Positions 47,465 through 56,003 of a DNA stretch of 64,000 bases are shown in pieces. The notes below the pieces were generated by a model that saw only the letters and a list, made by a program, of their open reading frames with translations, ran no database searches and was not told the DNA's origin. A program made the position numbers and the translations under genes. The number at the start of each line of letters is the position of its first letter. The stretch's first letter is position 1. Source of the DNA: an uncultured Lachnospiraceae bacterium (GTDB taxonomy: Bacteria; Bacillota; Clostridia; Lachnospirales; Lachnospiraceae); NCBI GenBank assembly GCA_910577825.1, contig CAJTOK010000004.1:28850-92849 (forward strand). Reading direction: 5' to 3'.

Positions 47465-47589
47465 TTCAATATTTGAACTTCTTGCTTTTTTTACATTTCC
47501 ATATACTCCTGTTTTTATTAAATATAAATATCCACGGTCCTGTACCTTACTAGGAACATAAACCAGGGATGTGAAATAAAACTTTTATA

Positions 47590-49341
47590 TTACTGCCTTA
47601 TCTTAATATGTGTTTCCCTTAACTGCTGTTCTGTAACTTCATTTGGAGCACCGCACATAAGGTCCTGTGCATTCCCATTCATTGGGAATGGTATAACTTC
47701 ACGTATATTTTCTTCATTAAGAAGAAGCATTATCATTCTGTCAACACCTGGTGCCATGCCTGCATGTGGTGGTGCACCATACTGGAACGCATTATATAAT
47801 GCCCCGAATTTTTCTTTTAAATCTTCTTCTGTATATCCTGCAATTTCAAATGCTTTTACCATAATATCAAGGTTATGGTTACGTACCGCACCTGATGAAA
47901 GTTCAACACCATTACATACAATATCATACTGGTATGCAAGTATTTCTGAAGGTTCTTTTTCATTTAATGCAGAAAGACCGCCCTGTGGCATTGAAAACGG
48001 GTTGTGTGTAAATATATATTTTTTCTGCTCTGTATCATATTCATACATAGGGAAATCATTAATATAACAGAAACGGTATGAATTTTTCTCAATTAAGCCA
48101 AGCTTTTCACCAAGCTCTGTCCTTATCTGGCCTGCATATAATGCTGCAAGCTCTTCCCTGTCTGCTATAAAGAAAATTGTATCCCCTGTTTCAAGCCCTG
48201 CCGTATCTGCAATTTCACCTTTCATGCCATCAGGGATAAACTTGTCAATAGGCCCTTTATATGTCATATCTTCTTTTACTTCAAGATAGCCAAGACCGCC
48301 CATGCCTATTGACTGTGCAAATTTAAGGAGTTTCTCATGGAAACCTTTTGACATATCTGCATGTACCTTTATTGCACGCACTGTCCTGCCGTGGAATGGT
48401 TTAAATGTACATCTCTGGAAGAAGTCTGTTACATCCACAATCCTTAACGGGTTACGCAAGTCAGGCTTGTCTGTGCCAAATTCAAGCATTGCCTGCTTAT
48501 AGCTTATTACCGGGTAAGGGGCTTTTGTTACTTCAGACCCTTCTGGCGCAAATTTTTCAAATGTTGCTGATAAAATTTCCTCGCCTGTCTTAAATACATC
48601 TTCCTGTGTTGCAAATGCCATTTCAAAGTCAAGCTGGTAAAATTCCCCTGGTGAACGGTCTGCACGTGCATCTTCATCACGGAAGCAAGGGGCTATCTGG
48701 AAATACTTATCAAACCCTGACACCATAAGAAGCTGCTTATACTGCTGTGGTGCTTGTGGAAGTGCATAAAACCTGCCTTTAAACTTACGTGAAGGTACTA
48801 TATAATCCCTTGCACCTTCAGGTGATGATGCACAAAGTATTGGTGTCTGTATTTCCAGAAAGCCCATTTCTGTCATTTTCTGCCTTAAAAAGCTTATGAC
48901 ATTTGAGCGGAAAAGCATATTATCACGCACTTTGGCATTGCGCAAATCAAGGTAACGGTATTTAAGGCGCACATCTTCCCTTGTTTCTTTAGAAGTCATA
49001 ATTTCAAAAGGAAGCTGCCTGTATACCCTTCCAAGTACTTCTGCTTTATGGGCTTCAAGCTCTATAGTGCCTGTAGGTATCTTAGGGTTATAAGTTTCTT
49101 CATCACGGTGTTCAATAACACCTTCAATGCTTACACAGTCCTCCTTGCTTATCCCGTCAAGAAGTGATGTATCACGCATAACAACCTGCATTACACCATA
49201 CATATCCCTTAAATCAATAAAAGACACACCGCCATGGTCACGTATGTTTTCCACCCAGCCTGCCAGTTTTAAGTTCTTTCCAACATCACTTTCACTTACA
49301 TTGCCAAGTGTAACATCACGGTAAATATTTGATATATCCAT
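47590..49341 (-). CDS. aspS: aspartyl-tRNA synthetase
   Basis: A 583-residue class II synthetase. The OB-fold anticodon domain (VGKNLKLAGWVENIRDHGGVSF) is followed by motif 2 PCFRDEDARADRSPGEFYQLD and motif 3 GMAPGVDRMIMLLL, with the bacterial GAD insertion between. It charges tRNA-Asp. Expression is controlled by the T-box leader upstream. Confidence 0.97.
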   Translation of the reverse strand: MDISNIYRDVTLGNVSESDVGKNLKLAGWVENIRDHGGVSFIDLRDMYGVMQVVMRDTSLLDGISKEDCVSIEGVIEHRDEETYNPKIPTGTIELEAHKAEVLGRVYRQLPFEIMTSKETREDVRLKYRYLDLRNAKVRDNMLFRSNVISFLRQKMTEMGFLEIQTPILCASSPEGARDYIVPSRKFKGRFYALPQAPQQYKQLLMVSGFDKYFQIAPCFRDEDARADRSPGEFYQLDFEMAFATQEDVFKTGEEILSATFEKFAPEGSEVTKAPYPVISYKQAMLEFGTDKPDLRNPLRIVDVTDFFQRCTFKPFHGRTVRAIKVHADMSKGFHEKLLKFAQSIGMGGLGYLEVKEDMTYKGPIDKFIPDGMKGEIADTAGLETGDTIFFIADREELAALYAGQIRTELGEKLGLIEKNSYRFCYINDFPMYEYDTEQKKYIFTHNPFSMPQGGLSALNEKEPSEILAYQYDIVCNGVELSSGAVRNHNLDIMVKAFEIAGYTEEDLKEKFGALYNAFQYGAPPHAGMAPGVDRMIMLLLNEENIREVIPFPMNGNAQDLMCGAPNEVTEQQLRETHIKIRQ

Positions 49342-49404
49342 TTTTATACCTCCATTATTTTATTACTGCCCGGGAAGCCCCATGCCCTGTAAAGCCGGCT
49401 CTTT

Positions 49405-49706
49405 TAATGCAAAAAAACGCCCTGGGCCAAAAAGCCCAGGACGGAAATTATATTATCCGCGGTACCACCCGGTTTACTGTAAAAACAGTCACTCTGTGCC
49501 ATTGCAAAACATGGCATGCTGTCTGTCGTGCAGCGTACGGCTCACCTACTAGATATACTGTATCTTTCAGATTGCAGCTGTATGGGCAGTAAATATATAT
49601 GCCCTGGAGTGTTTTTCACATAAATTCACTTTATGAAGATTCCACCATCCTTCACTCTCTGCCAACGATAAGTTATGTTACTCCTCTCCGTCATCGCCAT
49701 TGTCCT
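49405..49706 (-). promoter_or_regulatory. T-box riboswitch of aspS
   Basis: On the minus strand the antiterminator core TGGTACCGCGG (49457-49467) is followed by a strong terminator, TCCTGGGC...GCCCAGGG then TTTTTTT (49411-49444). Upstream lies a Stem I with GGAGTAACATAAC and CAGAGAGTGAAGG elements. Uncharged tRNA would pair with the NCCA-binding bulge and allow read-through. I could not place the specifier codon by eye; Asp specificity is taken from the gene. Confidence 0.93.
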
Positions 49707-49738
49707 GATTATATATTACCATTTTATTATTGTCAATA

Positions 49739-50653
49739 TTATCTGCAATATTCAAAACGCTTTACAAGCCCGGTACCTATTGCATACGGCCCTGTATGGA
49801 CACAGATTGTAGCGCCTATCTGTACAAGGTCTGCACCATTCTTTACACCCATCTCCATTAACGCTTCATCAACTAACTTTTTATACTGTTCCCCTTCCTG
49901 CCTGTCATATCCAAAGCCAGTGGCATAGGCATAATTTCCCGGGTCTTCCCCGTTCTCTTTAAAGTATGATTTAAGCATCTCTATTGTTTTAAGCATGGAT
50001 TTCCTGCGGCTTCTTGCAACCCCCGCTGCATCTATCGAACCGCCTTCAAGCGTTATAAGCGGTTTAAGGTTTAAAACACTTCCTGCAATCCCTGCAACCT
50101 TTCCTATACGTCCCCCGTGCTGCAGATAATCAAGGTCACCTACAGTAAAAAATATCCTTGCAGTATCCCTCATCTGCCCCTTTAGTATCTTTACATTCTC
50201 TTCAAAACTATATCCCTGCTGCTGCATCCTTGCTGCCTCAATTACATATAAACGCTGGTATACTGTTGCCCCATATGAATTAATAACCTCAATCTTTGCA
50301 CCAGGATAATCTTCACAAATAATCTCTTTAGCATTAACAGCCGAATTATATGAACCACTTAAAGTATCAGTTATACAGATGCAGATAACAGCCCTTCCAG
50401 CTTCAATATGCGGAAGGAAAGCATCCACATAATTCTGTACAGAAGGAAGGGAAGTCTTAGGATACCGCTTTGAATCTGAAACCATCTTTTCATAAACATC
50501 CCTTATCGCAATCTCTTCAATTTCCTTATAATACTTTTCTTCATCAAATGAAACAAAAAACGGGACTACTTCTATATTATATTTTTCCTTTAAATCTGCT
50601 TCTAAATCACATGAACTGTCGCTTATAATCTGGTATTCCATATAAATAACCAT
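49739..50653 (-). CDS. DegV family fatty-acid-binding protein
   Basis: A 304-residue DegV protein: QIISDSSCDLEADL, the binding-site strand KTSLPSVQNYVDAF, ITDTLSGSYNSA and FFTVGDLDYLQHGGRIG are conserved. Relatives deliver fatty acids to the FakA kinase (FakB). No fakA is seen nearby. GGAAAGG precedes the ATG. It lies upstream of the T-box, with its own transcription unit. Confidence 0.93.
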   Translation of the reverse strand: MVIYMEYQIISDSSCDLEADLKEKYNIEVVPFFVSFDEEKYYKEIEEIAIRDVYEKMVSDSKRYPKTSLPSVQNYVDAFLPHIEAGRAVICICITDTLSGSYNSAVNAKEIICEDYPGAKIEVINSYGATVYQRLYVIEAARMQQQGYSFEENVKILKGQMRDTARIFFTVGDLDYLQHGGRIGKVAGIAGSVLNLKPLITLEGGSIDAAGVARSRRKSMLKTIEMLKSYFKENGEDPGNYAYATGFGYDRQEGEQYKKLVDEALMEMGVKNGADLVQIGATICVHTGPYAIGTGLVKRFEYCR

Positions 50654-50949
50654 GCCTTTCCTTTAAACTTTAAACTATGGGATGCAAACCACATATATTT
50701 TTAATAATTACACAATATGGTTTTTATTTCTACATTGTAACATATTATATACGGTTGTCAATAGGCAGCCAAGCCACATTATGCCTGTTCCATAACTTTC
50801 TGCTGGCAGGAATAAACGTTTCCAGAGAAATGTGCATAAATTTTTCTGTATAACTTGCAATAATCCAAAAACCAGTGTATACTTTTGACTATATAACTGC
50901 TGGTATATTCAAAGTAATACTGCCCGCAGGCTGGATAGTGGGGATTATT

Positions 50950-51810
50950 ATGGACAGGCAGGCAAATGACAAACTAATGCAGGATAAAATTAACCATCTG
51001 GTAAAAGAAAATGAAAATCTTAAACTTATGGTTAAGAAACAGCAAAAAAAACACAAGCGCAGGAATATAGCCGGGATAATACTAATTGTTACAGGGCTGC
51101 TCTTCCTTGGCATTTTAATTTATGGCGAATATAAAGGCTACCTGAGCGCAAGGAAAGTTAAAGAACTACAGGAACAGAGAGCCGCAGGGTACACTGGTAC
51201 AGATATATCCCAGACAGATATACTTCCCGAATACCGCAAAATGTATGAAACCAACTCTGACCTTATAGGATGGATTGTCATTGATGGTACAGATATTAAC
51301 TATCCAGTGGTACAAAGCAAAGTTTACCAGGAATTTTACCTTGACCATAATTTTGATGGCGAAGAAGAAGATTCCGGCTCTATATTTGCAGATGCCAGGA
51401 ATGATGTACTGTTCCCTGATGACAATATCATTATTTACGGGCATAATATGAAGAATGGTTCTATGTTTGGCACATTACAGTATTACCTGGATAAAAGCTA
51501 TTATAACCAGCATAGCAAAATTTATTTTGATACATTGTACAAACATGGCACATACGAAATAGCAGTTGTCGGCCTGTCAAAGATATCAGAAGAAAGTGAT
51601 AATACATTTAAATATTATGACTTTATTAATGCGGACAATAAAAAAGCATTTAAAAAATATGTGGAGAATATTAAGAAGCTTGAAGCATATGATACTGGTG
51701 TAAGCCTTAAATATGGCGATAAACTTATTACCCTCTCCACATGCAACAGCGTAGAAAAAGATGGAAGGTTATTTATAGTAGCAAAGGAGATTAAAAATGG
51801 ACAAAATTAA
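50950..51810 (+). CDS. srtB: class B sortase
   Basis: A 286-residue transpeptidase if started at ATG 50950, where GTGGGG lies 7 nt upstream; ATG 50875 would add 25 hydrophobic residues without a ribosome site. A coiled Lys-rich segment precedes one membrane helix (about 43-62). The catalytic domain has YPVVQSKVYQEFYLDHNFD, His in IIYGHNMKNGSMFG, Cys in LITLSTCNSV and Arg in GRLFIVAKE, the SrtB set. It anchors secreted proteins to peptidoglycan. Its 3' end overlaps the next gene by 14 nt. Confidence 0.94.
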   Translation: MDRQANDKLMQDKINHLVKENENLKLMVKKQQKKHKRRNIAGIILIVTGLLFLGILIYGEYKGYLSARKVKELQEQRAAGYTGTDISQTDILPEYRKMYETNSDLIGWIVIDGTDINYPVVQSKVYQEFYLDHNFDGEEEDSGSIFADARNDVLFPDDNIIIYGHNMKNGSMFGTLQYYLDKSYYNQHSKIYFDTLYKHGTYEIAVVGLSKISEESDNTFKYYDFINADNKKAFKKYVENIKKLEAYDTGVSLKYGDKLITLSTCNSVEKDGRLFIVAKEIKNGQN

Positions 51811-52702
51811 GAAATATCTGGTAACAGGAATAATGTGTGCCTTATTTATGGCACTCGTTCCAAAGACATTTACAAGCGCAGATGAGGGGGATATGTATAG
51901 TGTGACCTACAATCTTACAGGTGTCACTGTTTCACCACAGGTTTCACAGGTAGAAGAAGGTGATGGCATGGATATGACATTTACTGCCAATGAAGGCTAT
52001 ACCCTTCCCGAAGAACTTCCCGAAGGAGCTATACAGATTGGCGGCACATATTTATCCGAATCTGATTATATATACCAGGACGGCGACCTTTCAATTATTG
52101 ATGTATTTGGTGATGTAGTAATTAATGTCGCAGGAATTTCAGAATCAGGTGATAATAATGACCCTGGCTCTTCTAGTGGTGACGGCTCTTACAGCGTTAC
52201 ATATGATTTATATGAAGTTACAGCAAGCAAGCAGGACGGCAATGTAAAAGAGGGCACAAGCTATTCAGTTAAACTTAAAGCCAATAAAGGATTTAAATTA
52301 AACGCATCAAATGTTGCGGTCCAGGTTAATAATGAATACGTATATAGCGGGTATTCATATAACGAAGGTGTGCTTGAGATTGATTCTGTTACTGGTGATA
52401 TAATTATTGAAGCTATCGCAACACCAAAAGCATCATCTAAAAATAATAATAAAAATAACAACAATACCAATAATAATACATCAGATAAAAAGAACAATAC
52501 AGGCAATAAATCCAGTTCAAACAACAGTAGTTCAAAGTCCTCACAGGCAATGGCCAGTTCTGGCAGGACTGCCACAAACTACAGCACAAGTTCATACAGG
52601 GCACCAAGAACTGGTGATGGCATGGATATACGCTATTATGGGGCTTTTGCATTAATATTCCTGGGGGCAGGCTGCCTGCTGGCAGGAAAGAAGTTTAAGT
52701 AA
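51797..52702 (+). CDS. secreted surface protein, probable sortase B substrate
   Basis: A 301-residue protein: signal peptide (about 1-28, ending KTFTSADEG), two related domains of about 75 residues (YSVTYNLTGVTVSPQ... and YSVTYDLYEVTASKQ...), an Asn/Ser/Lys-rich linker (about 210-265), and a sorting signal APRTGDGMD followed by a hydrophobic helix and KKFK. AAAGGAGA precedes the ATG. It is coupled to srtB by overlap. The motif is PRTGD rather than NPQTN. Ligand unknown. Confidence 0.88.
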   Translation: MDKIKKYLVTGIMCALFMALVPKTFTSADEGDMYSVTYNLTGVTVSPQVSQVEEGDGMDMTFTANEGYTLPEELPEGAIQIGGTYLSESDYIYQDGDLSIIDVFGDVVINVAGISESGDNNDPGSSSGDGSYSVTYDLYEVTASKQDGNVKEGTSYSVKLKANKGFKLNASNVAVQVNNEYVYSGYSYNEGVLEIDSVTGDIIIEAIATPKASSKNNNKNNNNTNNNTSDKKNNTGNKSSSNNSSSKSSQAMASSGRTATNYSTSSYRAPRTGDGMDIRYYGAFALIFLGAGCLLAGKKFK

Positions 52703-52725
52703 AAATAAAATAAACAGGCACAGGC

Positions 52726-52770
52726 AAAATGGAACACCAGTTACATTCCGGTAACTGGTGTTCCATTTTT
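52726..52770. terminator. terminator of srtB operon
   Basis: A 19-bp perfect stem (AAAATGGAACACCAGTTAC with its complement) and a 6-nt loop, ending in TTTTT, 24 nt after the stop. Confidence 0.9.
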
Positions 52771-52802
52771 ATTATAGAAAATTTATCTGGAATTTATAAA
52801 AA

Positions 52803-52848
52803 TAAAAAAGCCCTTACCCAACGCATTAAACGCCAAACAAGGACTTAA
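52803..52848 (-). terminator. terminator of the second tRNA-Lys
   Basis: On the minus strand AAGTCCTT...AAGGGCTT (with G.U pairs) is followed by TTTTTT, immediately after the tRNA 3' end. Confidence 0.65.
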
Positions 52849-52849
52849 G

Positions 52850-52922
52850 TGCGCCTCCAGGGGTTCGAACCCTGGACACCCTGATTAAGAGTCAGGTGCT
52901 CTGCCAGCTGAGCTAGAAGCGC
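52850..52922 (-). tRNA. tRNA-Lys (anticodon CTT), second copy
   Basis: Identical over all 73 bases to the tRNA at 2207-2279; anticodon loop CTCTTAA, A73, no encoded CCA. Flanking DNA differs, so this is a dispersed duplicate in the same orientation. Confidence 0.97.
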
Positions 52923-53152
52923 TAATATTATCAAAAACTGCTATTTCTTTCCGACAAAAGGTATTATATCAGGAGCGTAAGAAAAAAGCAAGCATTTTTT
53001 TATAAAAAATTAACTTTTTTCAAAATTTAGTTATTACAGGACAATTCCAATAAATATCTGGCAGTTTGCCAAATAACACTTTGAAATTGCCAAGCACAGC
53101 CAAGAGTGCTATACTTAGAGCTTAGAAAAACTATTGGAAGGAGATTCTTATA

Positions 53153-54340
53153 ATGATATCAAAGAAAATGATTAAATATGTAGAAGGCAGCTCCATCACA
53201 CGTGCAATGTTTGAAGAAGGCAAAAAACTTGCTGCAAAGCATGGGGCTTTAAATGTATATGATTTCAGTCTTGGCAATCCAAGCACCCCTCCGCCAGAGA
53301 GTGCCAGGCAGGCAATGTCAGATATAATTAATAAAGTTAATCCTGGCAGGCTGCATGGCTATATGAATAACTCAGGGCATGAGGACGTGCGTGGTGCAGT
53401 TGCAGATTCCCTTAATAAAAGATTTGGCACTTCGTTTTCATATGAAAATATTATTATGACCGTTGGTGCTGCCGGCGGGCTTAATGTAATACTTAAATCC
53501 ATTATAGACCCCGGTGATAAAGTTATTGCATTTGCGCCATACTTCGGCGAATACAATAATTATGTTGCCAATTTTGACGGCAATATGGTTGTAGTGCCGC
53601 CAGATACATCTTCATTCCAGCCAGACATAAAAGCATTTGAAGAAAAAATAACAAAGTCTGTAAAAGCAGTTATTATTAATACACCAAATAATCCTACAGG
53701 TGTAGTATACTCCGAAAATACTATAAAACAGATTGCCAGGATTCTTGATAATAAACAAAAAGAATATGGCACACAGATTTACCTTATATCTGATGAACCA
53801 TACCGTGAGCTTGTATATGACGGCATAGAAGTACCTTATATTACAAAATATTATAAAAATACTATTATATGTTATTCATATAGCAAATCACTGTCACTGC
53901 CAGGCGAACGCATAGGATACCTTGTTATCCCAGGTGAAGCAGACGATTATGCTAATTTAACCTGTGCTGCCAATGTGGCAAACCGTATACTAGGTTTTGT
54001 CAATGCCCCGTCAATTATGCAGCTTACCATTGCAAGATGCCTTGAAGAAACCACTGATATTACAGTTTATGATACAAACCGCCAGCTTCTGTATAACCAT
54101 CTGGACTCCCTTGGCTTTGAATGTACCAGGCCGGAAGGCGCTTTTTACCTGTGGGTAAAGACCCCGTGCAGCAATGATACAGAGTTTGCAGATAAAGCAA
54201 AAGAATTTAACCTCCTGCTTGTGCCAGGAAGTTCTTTTATGTGCAGCGGGTATGTGCGCATTGCATACTGTGTAGATACAGATATGATAAAACGTTCATT
54301 TGCAGCATTTGAAAAACTTGCTGCATACTATAACTTATAA
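53153..54340 (+). CDS. PLP-dependent class I/II aminotransferase
   Basis: A 395-residue fold-type I aminotransferase. The PLP lysine is in YSYSKSLSLPGERIGYLV; NTPNNPTGVVYS holds the Asn/Pro block and SDEPYRELVYDG the Asp. It resembles aspartate/aromatic aminotransferases annotated AspB-like. AAGGAG lies 9 nt before the ATG. Substrate not determinable; it is followed by hisC. Confidence 0.93.
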   Translation: MISKKMIKYVEGSSITRAMFEEGKKLAAKHGALNVYDFSLGNPSTPPPESARQAMSDIINKVNPGRLHGYMNNSGHEDVRGAVADSLNKRFGTSFSYENIIMTVGAAGGLNVILKSIIDPGDKVIAFAPYFGEYNNYVANFDGNMVVVPPDTSSFQPDIKAFEEKITKSVKAVIINTPNNPTGVVYSENTIKQIARILDNKQKEYGTQIYLISDEPYRELVYDGIEVPYITKYYKNTIICYSYSKSLSLPGERIGYLVIPGEADDYANLTCAANVANRILGFVNAPSIMQLTIARCLEETTDITVYDTNRQLLYNHLDSLGFECTRPEGAFYLWVKTPCSNDTEFADKAKEFNLLLVPGSSFMCSGYVRIAYCVDTDMIKRSFAAFEKLAAYYNL

Positions 54341-54386
54341 TATATAAATTACGCCAATATTAAAAAAGTGAGGTTAAAAAATTAAA

Positions 54387-55448
54387 ATGAAAAGCTGGAA
54401 AGACAACTTACGTACCATAGAACCATATATACCAGGCGAACAGCCAGACCTTCCTGATATGGTTAAACTTAATACCAATGAAAACCCTTACCCGCCTTCA
54501 CCCAGGGTAATACAGGCAATTAAAGAATTTGACGCAGGCAGTTTAAGGCTTTACCCGGACCCGTCTTCAAAGGTACTGGCAGATGCCATTGCAAAGACTT
54601 ATAATATAAATAATAACCAGGTATTTACCGGCGTCGGTTCAGATGATGTACTCGCCATAGCATTTATGACATTTTTTAACAGCAATAAACCAATACTGTT
54701 TCCCGATATAACATATTCATTTTATGATGTATGGGCCAGGCTCTTTGGCATACCATATATAAGGCCTGCACTTGATGGCAGTTTCCATATAAATGCCAAA
54801 GATTATTACCGTGAAAATGGCGGCGTTGTAATATCTAACCCAAATGCACCTACAGGTGTATGCCAGAGTATTGATTTTCTAAGGGATATAATAGAACATA
54901 ACCGTGATGTTGTAGTAATAATAGATGAAGCTTATATAGACTTTTCAGGCAAATCCGCGCTTTTCTTAACAAAAGAATATGACAACGTGCTTATAATACA
55001 GACCTGCTCTAAATCAAGGTCACTGGCAGGGATGCGTATAGGGTATGCCATGGGGAACCTTGAATTAATAAAGGCAATGGATGATGTAAGGTTTTCATTT
55101 AACAGCTACCCTATGACAAGGCTTTCTGTAGCTGCCGGTGCTGCTGCCATGCAGGATACAGCATATTTTACCGAAACTACAGATAAAATAATTAAAACAA
55201 GGGAATGGACTAAAAAAGAATTAAAAAGGCTCGGGTTTACATTTGCTGATTCAGAAACAAACTTTATCTTTGCCACACACCAGTCAGTTAATGCCACCAT
55301 AATTTTTAATAAATTAAAAGAAAAGCATATTTTTGTAAGACATTTTAACGCCCCAAGGATTGATAATTATCTAAGGATTTCCATAGGAACGCAGGAAGAA
55401 ATGAAATATTTTATATCAGAATTAGAAAAAATAATCACGGACCAGTGA
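54387..55448 (+). CDS. hisC: histidinol-phosphate aminotransferase-like
   Basis: A 353-residue HisC-type enzyme: VKLNTNENPYPPSP at the start, VGSDDVLAIAFMTF, NPNAPTGV, DEAYIDFSG, and the Schiff-base Lys in QTCSKSRSLAGMRIGYAMG. It normally transfers an amino group to imidazole-acetol phosphate in histidine synthesis. No other his genes are nearby, so it could serve another aminotransfer. The gap to the previous gene is 46 nt. Confidence 0.85.
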   Translation: MKSWKDNLRTIEPYIPGEQPDLPDMVKLNTNENPYPPSPRVIQAIKEFDAGSLRLYPDPSSKVLADAIAKTYNINNNQVFTGVGSDDVLAIAFMTFFNSNKPILFPDITYSFYDVWARLFGIPYIRPALDGSFHINAKDYYRENGGVVISNPNAPTGVCQSIDFLRDIIEHNRDVVVIIDEAYIDFSGKSALFLTKEYDNVLIIQTCSKSRSLAGMRIGYAMGNLELIKAMDDVRFSFNSYPMTRLSVAAGAAAMQDTAYFTETTDKIIKTREWTKKELKRLGFTFADSETNFIFATHQSVNATIIFNKLKEKHIFVRHFNAPRIDNYLRISIGTQEEMKYFISELEKIITDQ

Positions 55449-55559
55449 CAGAAGCCAAAAAAAGTGATAATATATATTCTATGTGTCTGGAAATATTATG
55501 CTAAAATTTACTAAAAACTGTAAAAACAGATAAAATAATTATCAAGGATGGAGATTTAT

Positions 55560-55958
55560 ATGAAAAAAGTAATTACTTATGGAACATTTGATTTGCTGCA
55601 TGTAGGACATATTAACCTTTTAAGGCGTGCAAAAGAACTTGGTGATTACCTGGTTGTTGCAATTTCTACAGATGAATTTAATGCTATTAAGAATAAAAAG
55701 GCATATTATTCCTTTGAGGACAGAAGGCAGATTCTTGAAGCTGTCAGATATGTGGATAAAGTAATCCCAGAAAATACATGGGAACAAAAAATCCAGGATG
55801 TAAAAGATAATGATATTGATATATTTGTAATGGGACATGACTGGGAAGGGAAGTTTGATTTCCTTAAAGATTACTGTGAAGTTATATACCTTCCAAGGAC
55901 AGAAGGAATATCTACTACAAAAATTAAAAGTGACCTTGGGCTTAAAGAAGCCCGTTAA
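55560..55958 (+). CDS. tagD: glycerol-3-phosphate cytidylyltransferase
   Basis: A 132-residue nucleotidyltransferase: ITYGTFDLLHVGHINLLRRAK with the HxGH motif near 14, and the RTEGISTTKIK motif near 113. It makes CDP-glycerol for teichoic-acid-type polymers. The start ATG 55560 follows GGATGGAG. The CDP-glycerol transferase gene starts 46 nt downstream. Confidence 0.95.
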   Translation: MKKVITYGTFDLLHVGHINLLRRAKELGDYLVVAISTDEFNAIKNKKAYYSFEDRRQILEAVRYVDKVIPENTWEQKIQDVKDNDIDIFVMGHDWEGKFDFLKDYCEVIYLPRTEGISTTKIKSDLGLKEAR

Positions 55959-56003
55959 TGTATTACTCCTGTCAGTACCCGGAGTGTGGAAAGGGATTTC
56001 AAA

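Noticed and set aside
2207..52922. Two identical tRNA-Lys copies as att sites of an integrated island
   Set aside because: The 50 kb between them holds core genes (ftsH, rplJL, aspS, hup) and no integrase; duplication of a tRNA is simpler.
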